This document shows positions 48,654 through 60,400 of a stretch of 64,000 nt of DNA, in pieces. Position 1 is the first letter of the stretch. The number at the start of each line of letters is the position of its first letter. The stretch spans positions 372,001 to 436,000 of the forward strand of contig JAKMXF010000233.1 of assembly GCA_024704765.1 (NCBI GenBank), read 5' to 3'. The translations under genes and the position numbers were made by a program. Source of the DNA: Oopsacas minuta. Its lineage: Eukaryota; Porifera; Hexactinellida; Lyssacinosida; Leucopsacidae. The notes below the pieces were generated by a model. It saw only the letters and a program-made list of their open reading frames with translations, searched no databases and was not told the origin of the DNA.

Positions 48654-49854
48654 TTCAAGTGATTTGGTAGATTATTTAATAAGTGTTATTTGCTAGTCAT
48701 ATTGGGTGGGGTGAGATAATACAGTAAACTCCTGTTATAACGAAATGATACTGGGGTCCCCAGCACAGGGGCGTGCTGGCTAGGGACGAGACAACGAGAA
48801 CTCGTCATTCGTTGTCCTTTTTGAAGACCCAGCACTTCGTTATAACAGGAGTTTACTGTGTTTTCATTTGTATATACACATTTCTTCAATCATGATCGTA
48901 TTCATATCATAAATAGTTTGAATATCCATGCTTGTTAACTGTCCTTCTTTCGGACATTTGTTGAGTGGTATGCATAGTTGCCAGGACACTACCTGAGGTT
49001 CATGGATCAGTAGGGGATCCAGAGACTGTGCTAAGAGTTGTATAAGGGGTGCACGGGTGAAAATTGGACCCGATTAAATTTTCAATAATTCATCCTAGCA
49101 TTCGACAAGTGAATTATCTCACAATATTATCTTGTAACATTCCCAATAAGAGCTCATTAAAATATTATACAATTCCTTTTCAATTAAATTTGAATACTCA
49201 ATGAAGTATATAAATATTCCGAGATATTCTCAATACCCATTAAGTGTCCGAATGCCTATAATCTGTACAATAAAGGCCTTATGCGCAATGAAGCCATTCC
49301 CTTTTCAAAAGTTAATCATTCGAAAATTGCTAGAATAAGTGTTTTGTTCACATTTAAGGTAAACCGAATGATAATTCTAATCAGAATAGAGTTTAACCAT
49401 ATACATGCTATCTTACTGAATTGTATTATACTACTACTGGCGATAATTATAGCCAGTTTGTTAGTGACACAGGTAGAAGAGGGCTTGAAACTTATTTTTG
49501 AAGTAAGCATATATTTTTTGCAAATTTTCACATGTAGTTTTACAAATATTCAATGCCCTTACTCATACTACTGGTCATTTTTGGGTGACAGGCCCAGGCC
49601 CAGGCCCGGGGCTACGCTCATGTTCGGTTACCCCTAAAGTGCTCGCTACGCCCAAGCTCAACACCCCCCCCCCGCTCCTAAAATAAGATGAATTTTGCTG
49701 GGTTTTTCCTTTTTGCAAAAATTGGTTAATGGCCAGTTTTTACATACAAATCGCCAACAATGAATATTTGCGTTGAATTCAAAATATTTAATATTCGAGA
49801 ATGATTAAAAGGCTGAATACATACAATTATAGGAATTGATAATTTCTAATAATT
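48654..49854. other. Intergenic region between ABI and the SH3 membrane protein
   Basis: ABI upstream region and the 3' side of the next minus-strand gene. It holds the inverted-repeat element at 48721-48860, a hAT-like remnant near 48975-49070 and a C-rich tract near 49590-49680. No gene. Confidence 0.5.
48721..48860. repeat. MITE family C, TIR of about 25 bp
   Basis: Ends ACAGTAAACTCCTGTTATAA and TTATAACAGGAGTTTACTGT are perfect complements. The interior (CCCAGCACAGGGGCGTGC) differs from family A although the tips are alike. Confidence 0.85.
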
Positions 49855-51159
49855 TTAGAAGTTTGATGTGTTCTTTGATTCGTAGGTCGTGGGGGGAGGC
49901 GGTTTCATAGGGGGATCATCTTGTGTATCGGCGTACAGGATTAGAGAGAGAGTGGAGGGGGTGTAAGGTGGATCGGGTCTCGAAGGAGGATCCACAGGAT
50001 GAGGCAGCGGTCTCCCCTTACGCACTAGGGGACTATTCTTAGGTTTCGGTTTAAACTTCGTATCGGGGGTGTCAGGACGTTTATGTCTAATGAAGCCCCG
50101 GGTACGTTTGAGGTGTGATTTATCCCCCGTATGTCTGAGGGGGGTAGAAGAAGATAGGGGAGGTGGAACAAATAATAACTCGTCCGTATCTTTGCTCCCT
50201 TTCTTCTTCGAGCTTAGTTTAGGCCTGTTTAACTTAGAAGGAGCATGAGGTAGTAGCAATGACTCTTTAGTTGGCGGCGCGGGCGCAGGCCTTGTGGGAC
50301 GTTTAATAGCTCGATGGTGTGGTGTGTAAGAAATATCTGAATGTGAATAATGCCTTTGTTTGATTACCTCCTGTCTTGACAACGGATGTTGTACACTGGA
50401 ATGCTGGGTCAAGGTAAAATCTACGTCATGAAACAATGACTCTAGTTCAGCTGGAGCGCTATCCAAACTAACAGCTGAATCTTGGGCAGCACACGTTTCT
50501 AAACCTGGCCTTCTCAAAGGTGTTGAAAATGTGTCGAATGTGTCCTCGAGGCCATCCACTATATTGATGACGTAACTAGGGAAACACACTTCACGCCCTG
50601 CCACTTCGCCACGTAGCCAGGCCATATTTTGCCCTTTGTGTACATCACCCTCTATTTTGCGGACGAAAATTGTGTCGCCTTTCAAGAAAATTGGACTTTC
50701 CCTCTCTCTCCCCGGTTGAAAGTAATCCTGGTTTGCCTTTACCGTTTGCCCTGGACCAGGAATTTGTAACGGTTCATTGTTCTCACCGAAACTGTCTCTA
50801 CCACGAATAGAATCGGAGATATATACGGGATTATACTTAGAATCTTCGACGATGTGCTCTAATACTCTCTCAACAGGGAGAGGGGAGATAGAATCTTGTG
50901 TAGGGAAGTTTGCGTAGTGCTTAAGTCTGTGAGATTTCATTTTGACAGCGATCAAATACAGTATTAATATCAACAGTACTGTAATGAGGATGAGTAGACA
51001 ACACGTGGCTACGACAGCTACAATAGTTATGCGAGCCTCCACTGGTTGTATTGTGGGTATGACAGCGATTGGAGGTGTTTGTAGGACCTGTGTGGACTGT
51101 GGCGATTGTGATCGGGTTGCTGTGGCTAGAAGTGATCTGCTGCTCGACATTTTTAGCAT
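49855..51159 (-). CDS. Single-pass membrane protein with cytosolic SH3 domain and Pro-rich tail
   Basis: 434 aa, one exon. Residues 1-43 are Ser/Thr/Pro-rich and there is no signal peptide. A hydrophobic segment at 44-72 (ITIVAVVATCCLLILITVL...) is followed by KMKSHRLK, so by the positive-inside rule the C-terminus is cytosolic. An SH3-like domain spans about 138-202, with VKANQDYF, FLKGDTIFV, AWLRGEVAGREVCFPSYV. The tail has a Ser-rich part, basic patches and many Pro motifs (RPTRPAPAPP, GRPLPHPVDPPSRPDPP). I know no named family with this layout. A juxtamembrane adaptor role, perhaps with intramolecular SH3-proline binding, is inference. Confidence 0.72.
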   Translation of the reverse strand: MLKMSSSRSLLATATRSQSPQSTQVLQTPPIAVIPTIQPVEARITIVAVVATCCLLILITVLLILILYLIAVKMKSHRLKHYANFPTQDSISPLPVERVLEHIVEDSKYNPVYISDSIRGRDSFGENNEPLQIPGPGQTVKANQDYFQPGRERESPIFLKGDTIFVRKIEGDVHKGQNMAWLRGEVAGREVCFPSYVINIVDGLEDTFDTFSTPLRRPGLETCAAQDSAVSLDSAPAELESLFHDVDFTLTQHSSVQHPLSRQEVIKQRHYSHSDISYTPHHRAIKRPTRPAPAPPTKESLLLPHAPSKLNRPKLSSKKKGSKDTDELLFVPPPLSSSTPLRHTGDKSHLKRTRGFIRHKRPDTPDTKFKPKPKNSPLVRKGRPLPHPVDPPSRPDPPYTPSTLSLILYADTQDDPPMKPPPPTTYESKNTSNF

Positions 51160-51488
51160 ATGACTATTTCAAATGTTTTACTAATTGGCTTGGAATGTTT
51201 ATACATAATATTACAGTCAACTCCAGTTATATCAAACACGGATATACCGAAATCCCGCTTATACCGAAGTATGATTGTACGAATATGGTCCCAAAGCTTT
51301 TGGATAAAGTTTCATGCAAAACATGCAAAGTTACAATCAGTGACGACAATAAATACCTGAGCGAAAACAAATAATCAAAAGTCTTAATAATATAATAAAC
51401 ATATAAAAGGTGTGAAAAGTTTGAATCGAAAAAAATGGAATAGAAAGTGTGAACAACACTATGAATTATTATTACGTAACTACTGCTC
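51160..51488. other. Spacer between the SH3 membrane gene and plexin 3' end
   Basis: Holds a family A fragment at 51212-51297 (TACAGTCAACTCCAGTTATA) and AT-rich sequence. Confidence 0.5.
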
Positions 51489-54400
51489 TCAGATTATTGT
51501 AGAATCGTCATAGGTTGGGTTATCTGACATCAAATTCAGAATCTGTGTGAACTTAGCGATTTGAGTTTCAAGTTTTAGCTCTCTCAATCGAGTCATTAGC
51601 TATTTTTGAATTATAGAAATATAATATACAAATTCTAGAAACCTTATAATTATAACTCACATTTCCAACAATAGAAGTACCAGCTATCCACCTTAAGAAT
51701 ATTTCTTGTATAGCTGATTCCACAAAGAAAGGAGAATTCGTCTATAAACGAATGGAAAAAATGATAATACTATTACAATTGAAAATATAGTGAAGCTTCC
51801 ACCAAACGGTGTAGCATTTCCTGTACCCTTGGCACTGTTTGTGGAGGTTTCCTGCACCCTTGGCACCGTTTGTGGGGGCTACACTTTAGTTAGTTAAGTT
51901 GCAAAACTCCTTGAATATGTACTAAAATCTGGGGATAATCACATGACACATATTTACACACACAAATGTAATCATCTTACTAATTGCATTTGTCTAAGGT
52001 GCTGATTGAAGTTATATTGTGTTTGTTGAATATTCTGAATATCATCATAATATTTCTTGACTCGCTTCCTAGATGCTTTTGTATCTTTTGCGAATAACAA
52101 TTTATTAGCAGGTGAATCCTAGTAGTGTGAAAATAATTACATAACAATCCAACAAGAGATTGCGAAAAGTCATATTTAGGATGGAATCATACCCAGGTTA
52201 GCTCTTCATCTCTGGTAGAACAACTATCAATTAATCCCTACAAAGAATAAAAGAAAAGGAAAGGCAGTTTATTATAGTATCGTATTACCTCGAATAGTAA
52301 CTAGGGTGATTATTCATATTTTAACACCCTTGAACAGAGGACATAACATATAATCACATACTACATTCCATGAATCATAGCATTCTATACATGAATATAT
52401 TCACCAACTCCCTAACGTGCTTCTGTGACGTGTTAAGTCCCAGTTTTCATGGTTACCTCGTTGGTATTTGGCTACACCCCTCAGCAAGGGAGGTGATAAT
52501 GGAAGGGGGCTACCATTCGAGGGGATAAATCAAAAAATACCTGAGCAATAATTGAGAGAGAAGATTCAACTGGATACGGCATATCTATGTCCAGAATAAA
52601 ATGAGGATTTTTCAATAGATTAACCCAAAATCTGAGGACAAGGCTATTATTTTTCCATGTGTGTATTGTCTCTGGATCTGTTATGCTGTACAACTTTGCC
52701 TTATCGTCTAAGAAGTCCAACAAATGCTTGATTGCAGTAGGACAATCTTGTTGAGCTATTTTATCTGGAAATATTGAGTTCATCATTCCGTCTATATACT
52801 TCTGTAAAATAGCCTAAAAATACAAAAGCAAGATTTAGAATAGGACAGTGGTTCCCAACCCTTTGGTGGGTCGCAGTTCATGATAATTCGGGATAAGAGA
52901 CAAGAGGATCCTTACTTTCGTAGAAAGAAGTTTAGTGAAATATACTTCTGATACAACTTTATGTCTTTCTAACGTGCTTTCTTCAGTACCGGGAATACTC
53001 TAGGGAACAAATTTGTATTAATCATATTTTCACACCTAAAGTTATGTATTAAAGTTATTACGAAATGAAATATCTTTGAGGTATTGTCTACAGATTTCTT
53101 CTTCATAATATCGCTGTACATTGAAGGGAATCTTTCTTTCAAATCTGAATGTTTTAGCAACAGTAGAGATCCGTTTTCAGGGAAACTTATCTAAGTAATT
53201 GAATAATATTAATCTTCAGCTCCTATAATATGTCCTCATGGCAGCTGTTCACATCTTGGACCCTAGGTGATCCACGGACGACAGCAGGGGGTCCACGTCA
53301 CAGGTGAAAAATTAGGGAACCGCTGAAACAGATATAGTCAAATCTCGTTAATACGAGCACCAACAGACGATAAAATATATTCGTATTAACCAGAGCAATA
53401 CCAATGGAATGACCATTATAGGTTCCTGATTTTGTGTAAATATATGTTCGTCTTATCCGTCGTATTTACGAGGTTCCACGGTCATGCCGGATAATCGAGT
53501 GAAATACAGCAGTTATACTTACACGATAAAAGTCGAAATAATGTCTCAGTGTATTTATCCTCCTCCATCCTACATCAATACCAGAAGTCCTATCAATATC
53601 CCTGAAGAGAAGATCGGGTTGTTTGACCTTAGATAGAGTTGGTATCGCTTTAGCCATCGTTTCTTCTCCTGGGGTATATGCTGGGTTGTTAATCACCATA
53701 GAATCCAAGGGGTCTACTTTTCGTTTGAGAGAGATTGCTGGAGAATTTGGTGCATCTTTGGGCTTTACATAGATTAATTCAAGTTTATATGGATCTGAAA
53801 GTAACAAACAAGCAAGTAAACAAACAAACAAATAAACAACTAAACAAATAGACCTGGTTTATCAGAAGCTAACATATTCTTGTTCAATGTGTCAATAATT
53901 TTCCTCTTTGACTGATCAATAGAATCACAGTCTAGCAGTTTAATAATCTCAAAATCATCACCGAAATAGCACAGAATTTCTATTCCTAGAAATAATATAT
54001 AGCAAACAATTGTTGATGATATCAGATACGAATAAGGGGTAACCACATGGGTAATTTTCTACATTCTTATAGTCAATATCGTGGCTCAAAGGTTCGTGAT
54101 AATTACTTCGATATGACCGATGATATTTATGATAATCTGACGGTTTGGGATCATTTTTGTACAATTAAGAGTTCTATGTAACAGGAGTTGACTGTAATTT
54201 ATAATTTCCGGTTAGATATTAGTAAATAGATGGCAGAGGTTTCAACAGGTAGATCTTGTAATGAGATAGACCTATTCGACACTATTCTATTCTCAGATGA
54301 AAGATCGAAAAGTCAGGGACAATCGGACGGAGAGAGACAAGGAAAGCGAGGTGCTACTATGAAGTCATTCTCAGAGGGATTGAAAGAAGGAAGCGATCTA

Positions 54401-57400
54401 GCAGGTGAAATAGGATTTTACTCTGGCATGTGTGAGGGATTACTCGCCAACAGAGCTCAGTTAGAAGATAGATATACTGACAAAGCATGGAGTAAGGTTA
54501 TTAAACTGTTGGACAGTATCGTACAATTCGAAATTAGAGTTAAAGAAGATGGGATTGAGTTAGAAGATAGTGTTATACAGATTAGAAATGAGTTTAAGAT
54601 TATTGTTTCAAAGTTTAAGCTACCGATAAACTTCAAGAAATCTGAATTAAATGAATTATAAGTGTGAATTACACATATTCTGGTTTAGTTTTTTCAATTT
54701 ATATATTTGTGATTACAGACAATTCCTGCTATATCGAAGCTCAAAGGGGCCGCGATAATTACTTCGGTTCAATAACTGAATGGGTTCATTGGATTACCCA
54801 GAATTACTTACTTTAACTTCAAGAGTAGTTCTCAGCATATTATCTTGATTGAGAGAATACTTAGCTTCACCTGTGATAGCATCAATGGGTCCTTTATTAA
54901 TCTGTATCTTAATGGCTGAGTATAGATTGTACAGTTCTTCTCCAGGAAGTCCTCTTAAGTAATTATACATACACACGGCTAGCCAATGACTGAGGAGCTT
55001 CTCACATATTGATGTGCTAAAAATTATTACTGATATTATATCCATATATGGAGTTGTATTTTTGAATTTTAGAAGGTTGAAAATAGACAGGACTTGATAA
55101 CTAAGTATTTCCCAAACGATCTAATACCATTATTGATGGTTTAGCCCTGGGGGTATAGCTGTATAAGCCTATAGTTTGCAGAGGGAACATTTTATTTCAC
55201 ATACGAAGCAAACTATAAGAAGTATAATATCACCTCCACATACGGAGTGCGATGGACGCTTAAAAATATTATCCTGTCTCCCTGTTTGTGGAGTTTCATT
55301 TGTGTGGGGCTAGGAATTCGCTCTATTTATTTTCACTCCGTTTCCAAAAGTTACCCAGTTCCATAGGTTTTATTGTATTCATAATGTTTGTTTACCTTCT
55401 AAATAGAGTCTTAACATTCCGATTAGAAGTATACACACTTGTTGAGATGAGATCATCTATTAGTAGTTTAAGAATCTCAGTTGCATAGAAGAGATTCTTG
55501 TGTAATGCTATCATTAGTAGAGAAGCAAAATACGATCTATAAGAGGAGAGGGGAAACTATAAACTATAGCATCGAAGCTCAGCGAAAAGTGATAAGGCTT
55601 TCGATATGACCGATAAAGTATATGTTACTTTGACGGTTTGGGACCATATCTGTGTAATTTCAGGCTTCGATATATCCGTGCTTGATATAACAGGAGCCGA
55701 CTGAATTTCTAACATATACGAAGTATAACTTTAGAAAATGGTGGTGTTCGCTGATATACAATATTCGTCATTAGCAAATTTTCAGGGAAGTAGAGTTCAT
55801 TTTATATTGAAAATAATTCCTATAATAGCAAGTTCGCGAATTAGCCTAAGGAAATTCGCGAACTTCACTGATTACAATTCAATGGGGAAAGGAGAGTTAG
55901 CTGTTTGTATGTAAAATCAATTTACTTTTCGCCGGTGTCAATATATGAATTCTGGTCAAATATTCTAATTAGCTCAATCAAGAATTCTTTGTTATTGAAA
56001 AGTTCTTGAAATATCTTCATAGCTTTTCTGAACATTTCTATTTTGTTATTAACCTCAAAAGGATCCTAAAATGTACAAGTAGATAATTTTCAGGAAATTA
56101 TTTGCTATATTCTGGGATTCACGAAAATTCCAAGTTTTACATCCAAAAATAGCAATTTTAGGCTATTATTTGGGGAAAAAGTCACAGATATTCGCGAATA
56201 TTTCCTGGATTTCTTGTAATATCCATAATCCAGAGATCTCGGGAGCCTCTTAACATCCACTTACTGTCGGGGGAAGAGAGAGAAAATCTATAGATTCGTT
56301 TTTAGAGAATAACAGTTTGGTAACATATGTTTGGAAATCTGTAAATGGTATTGTATTTGTATCAGCTGCTTTCACGAAGTCAACTATCTCTACTTGTAGC
56401 TCAGCGAAACCTAAAAATACATACATTCAGATCCAATCCATGGTCCAGTAATACAATAGCGATCACACATGCAAAACTGCAACGTAAGAGTTCAGATTTG
56501 TATAAATAGTAAAAATATTAATGTAGGCCAATTGTATTTGTAAAATTTGAAACAGTTATAAGAACAGCGGATATAAGCACTTTCCTCTGGAAAAAGGTTC
56601 TTATTCATTTCTGTATATTTAGCATGTATTCCTAGTCCCAAGGGTGTTATTATAATAAGTGGGACACCCGCCAAAATGCGAAAATATGAGTCAAGTTAAT
56701 CATACGGAATTCCTAATTAACCGTGTTTGTATTTTAACGAAGTTAAGCTATACATATATTTCTGAATTAGGTAAATAGAATGGCTCTAATGAGAGACAAT
56801 TGTGATAGCAAGTTAGAAATACTTCGATGGATAGAAATACAGAAAAATATACTCTCTCAAGATGTCCAGTTTATGCGTGACGTAATCACAGCCCGGTCAG
56901 ATGAAATCACACAAGAACTCAACCAATGTTTTATCGATTACGAACAAGAATGCGAACGTTTGGACGCAATGGTTAAACTGAAGAATTTTACTTTGGAGGG
57001 ACAAAATTTGGGGAATGATTATTATCAAGAAAATATGTTCGAAACTCAATCGAAGATTGAAGAATTGAAAGGCAAACTTTCCCTGGACACTTCATTTGCG
57101 AAAAATCAACACCTTAGCTTTGATCGGGTGAAGTTTGAAAATATGTTAAAAGAAAATATGTACATAAAAACACCATTAGAAAAAAAATACAAAAATAAAC
57201 ACGATATTATTTGGGAAAAAAGCAAGAAAGGTTCTTTGAGAACCCAGCTAAGTTCCCCAAGCTCGATCGATATTGACAAAACAAACAATTTTGTTTACAT
57301 TACAGACACAAACAACTCTCGAATACAAATATTTACGGAGGCTGGAGATCACTACTCAACTCTCCTTTTACCAGATACTTTCTACCCATTAAGAATGAAG

Positions 57401-60400
57401 GTTAAGGAGTCAGCGGTTTATATTTACGGGAAAGACAATGACAATTTCTATATGGCTATTTGTAAAAGATTTATCAATACGGTTGTTCCGAACAATAGCG
57501 ACTTCAAAACTTTTGAGTGTATTCAAGAATTGGTCACCTTTGATGTCTCAGATGTTAATAACCATAAAAGTGTCATTTTCACACCTAGAATGTTCCAAAA
57601 GAAACCGACCATGTTCGAAGTGAATTCAAGTAAAGTTTTTGGGTATCTTGCTAACAAATTCCATGTAGTTATGGATATGGACATTAATTTACATGAAAGT
57701 ACAGGGCTTAATTTCTTTGGTGGTGGTAGCACAGGGACTGGTTTGTTTGGTGGCACAACTAATTCTAGAAGTTCAACACTTAACTTTGGTGGTGCAAGTG
57801 GTGGTTTAGGTGGCACGACTGTTCCTTTTGGTGGGACAACTGGTGGACTTCGTGGCACAACTGGTGGTTTGGGTGGCACGACTAGTGGCTTTGGTGGCAC
57901 AACTAGTGGCTTTGGTGGCAAAACAGGTGGTTTGGGTGGCACGACTGGTGGCTTTGGTGGCACAACTGGTGGTTTGGGTGGCACGACTAGTGGCTTTGGT
58001 GGCACAACTGGTGGTTTGGGTGGCACGACTAGTGGCTTTGGAGGCTTTGGTAGCACAACAGGTGGTTTGGGTGGCACCACTGGTGGCTTTGGTGGCACAA
58101 CTGGTGGTTTGGGTCTCACGACAGCTGGCTTAGGTGGCACGACTTGTCCTTTTGGTACCACAACTGGTGGCTTTGGCGGCACAACTGGTGGTTTGGGTCT
58201 CACGACAGCTGGCTTTGATGGCACAGTTGGTGGTTTTGGTGCCACAAGTATTTTCTCCTCGCAAGAAAAGAATAAATACATCTATTTAAAGTCAATTTAT
58301 TTAGGTGATAAAACACAAGCAATTGAAATACAAACTCTTCATACTCACAAATCTCAAACATTACTATATATCCTTTACAAGTACTGTAAATTTGCTGTCC
58401 TCGTATTCGACGTTTTTGGTATTTGTTTGAAAGGTATTGTACAAATGGACACTAGCAAAATCCCACGTACATTCTCTATTGATTCTCAGTGCAATGTAAT
58501 TTTACTGACGGGAGAAAATGATAATGAGAACGCGAATAATACGCTTAGACTCAATGTTGATGTTGAAAAGACAACTGAATTATCTGTCTACACTCCTAAC
58601 GGATGTGATGTGTTATATTCTAACACTTTACATGAAGATCCTGATGGTATTGTGGACATCTGTGCGGACAGTAATTTTGATATAGTACTGCTATTCAGTG
58701 AGGGAGCTGAAGAAGGTGGAATGATTAGGAAGTATTAACATATTTGAATAGTAGAATTAGATGATTTAGTTATTAGTGACTTGATTTGTGTGAAGTTATT
58801 GATGAATCTTATTTAGGCCTCTTAACAATAATGTATACAGTCAACTCCTGTCATATCGAAGCTGAAGGGACCGTGATAATTACTTCGATATAACCAAGGG
58901 AATATTTGTTACTTTGAAGGTTTGTGACCATATTTGTACAATCTCAGACTTCAATAGAATCGGGTATTTTTGATATAACAGGAGTTGAGTGTAAGGATAC
59001 ATCGAATCGTTTTATCGTTTGATTTATCCTTTTGAGCTAGCGACTCAGAGATTTATAGTCCTACACGATTATCTATCAAATCATGGTATAACTGTCCGTG
59101 ATAGCGGAAATGAAATGCCGAATACTAACGTGACAAATATACTAATATACATCTCATAAAAACAAACAATATACATTAGAGGAGTATCATTCAAATCATG
59201 TGTAAAATATGAGCTAAGTAACAATACAGGAGACAGTAGAAAGATAATCAACAATTTCCTTTAATTGGGGACGGATCATCTAGAGATTGTTCAAGGAATT
59301 GCTCATATGTTGTATTTGTGAGAGGTTCACAGGTCGACTTCCTGCCCAATTCCCTCTTCATAGTTTCATTATCTCTAACCAAAGCTTGTATACGCATTTC
59401 CAACATATCTTTACCTTCTGGGAAATCTTTATTCCCAGGGTTAAAGAAAGTATCACCATTTGGATCACGGATAATATAGTAGATGATAGGACCACCGATA
59501 ATGCTAGCGGCTATAGCTCCTTCTATGACAGACAACAGAGCGGATAAAGAGTAGCGTAGCTCAAGATTATCAACAAGCAAGAGGATTAAAACTATCCCCA
59601 ACGAGCATATGGATGTGTTATACATAGTCCATGTAATTGTGCCGGTGTATTTCAATGATTTGTGTGTTACTTTACGTAAGTTGTAGGCAAGAAATAACCC
59701 AATTACGACTAGAACACTTTTGAAGGCAATTAGCACCCAAAGAAATCCTTGTTCTCCTATTGAATTCGATGCTATACACTCAGTTACAATGTAAAGAGGC
59801 GGATTCATAAGGCCAGATTCAATCTCATGAGTCACCAGGTTCTTTGGGGATGCGAATAACCAAATAATGAAGTATATTATATCTGATAAGACAAGGAATA
59901 GTGGGAACATCACTATATATATCGGTTTCAAGTGATCTGAGAAATCGAATCTTTGCTTTATCACGATGATATAAAATTTACCGGCTTTGGCTAACATCCC
60001 ACCGAATATGATGCTAATGGATACGGCCAATAGCCAAGTACGTGACTGACAGAACACCTTCCCTCCTCCAGAGCTATACCCCGAGACATATCGACCATCC
60101 AACGGTAGCATCACTGCCAAAATAAACAAGAAATACGTCCCAGATAATATTGTTATCGTCACTACAGGCTCGGAGGTTGTGACCGGTCGTAGACGCTTGT
60201 ACCAACAGACTAGAATAGTTATTATGATAACCGTCACGTAGATTGTAGCTACGAATGACAGGAATAAGATCAAAGGGAATATAACGACATGCACAGGGTG
60301 AGATGAAATTCCATCTGATTCGAAATTAGGATCCCAAAACACAAATGGAATTACATAATCTATTACTATATCCCTGGTGTCAATAAAATTCGAAAAGTTA

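Noticed and set aside
57523-58281. 252-codon minus-strand frame rich in PPKPPVV
   Set aside because: It overlaps the Gly-Thr heptad array; 21-bp repeats keep several frames open. The plus frame has flanking propeller sequence and a proper start, so it is the real one.
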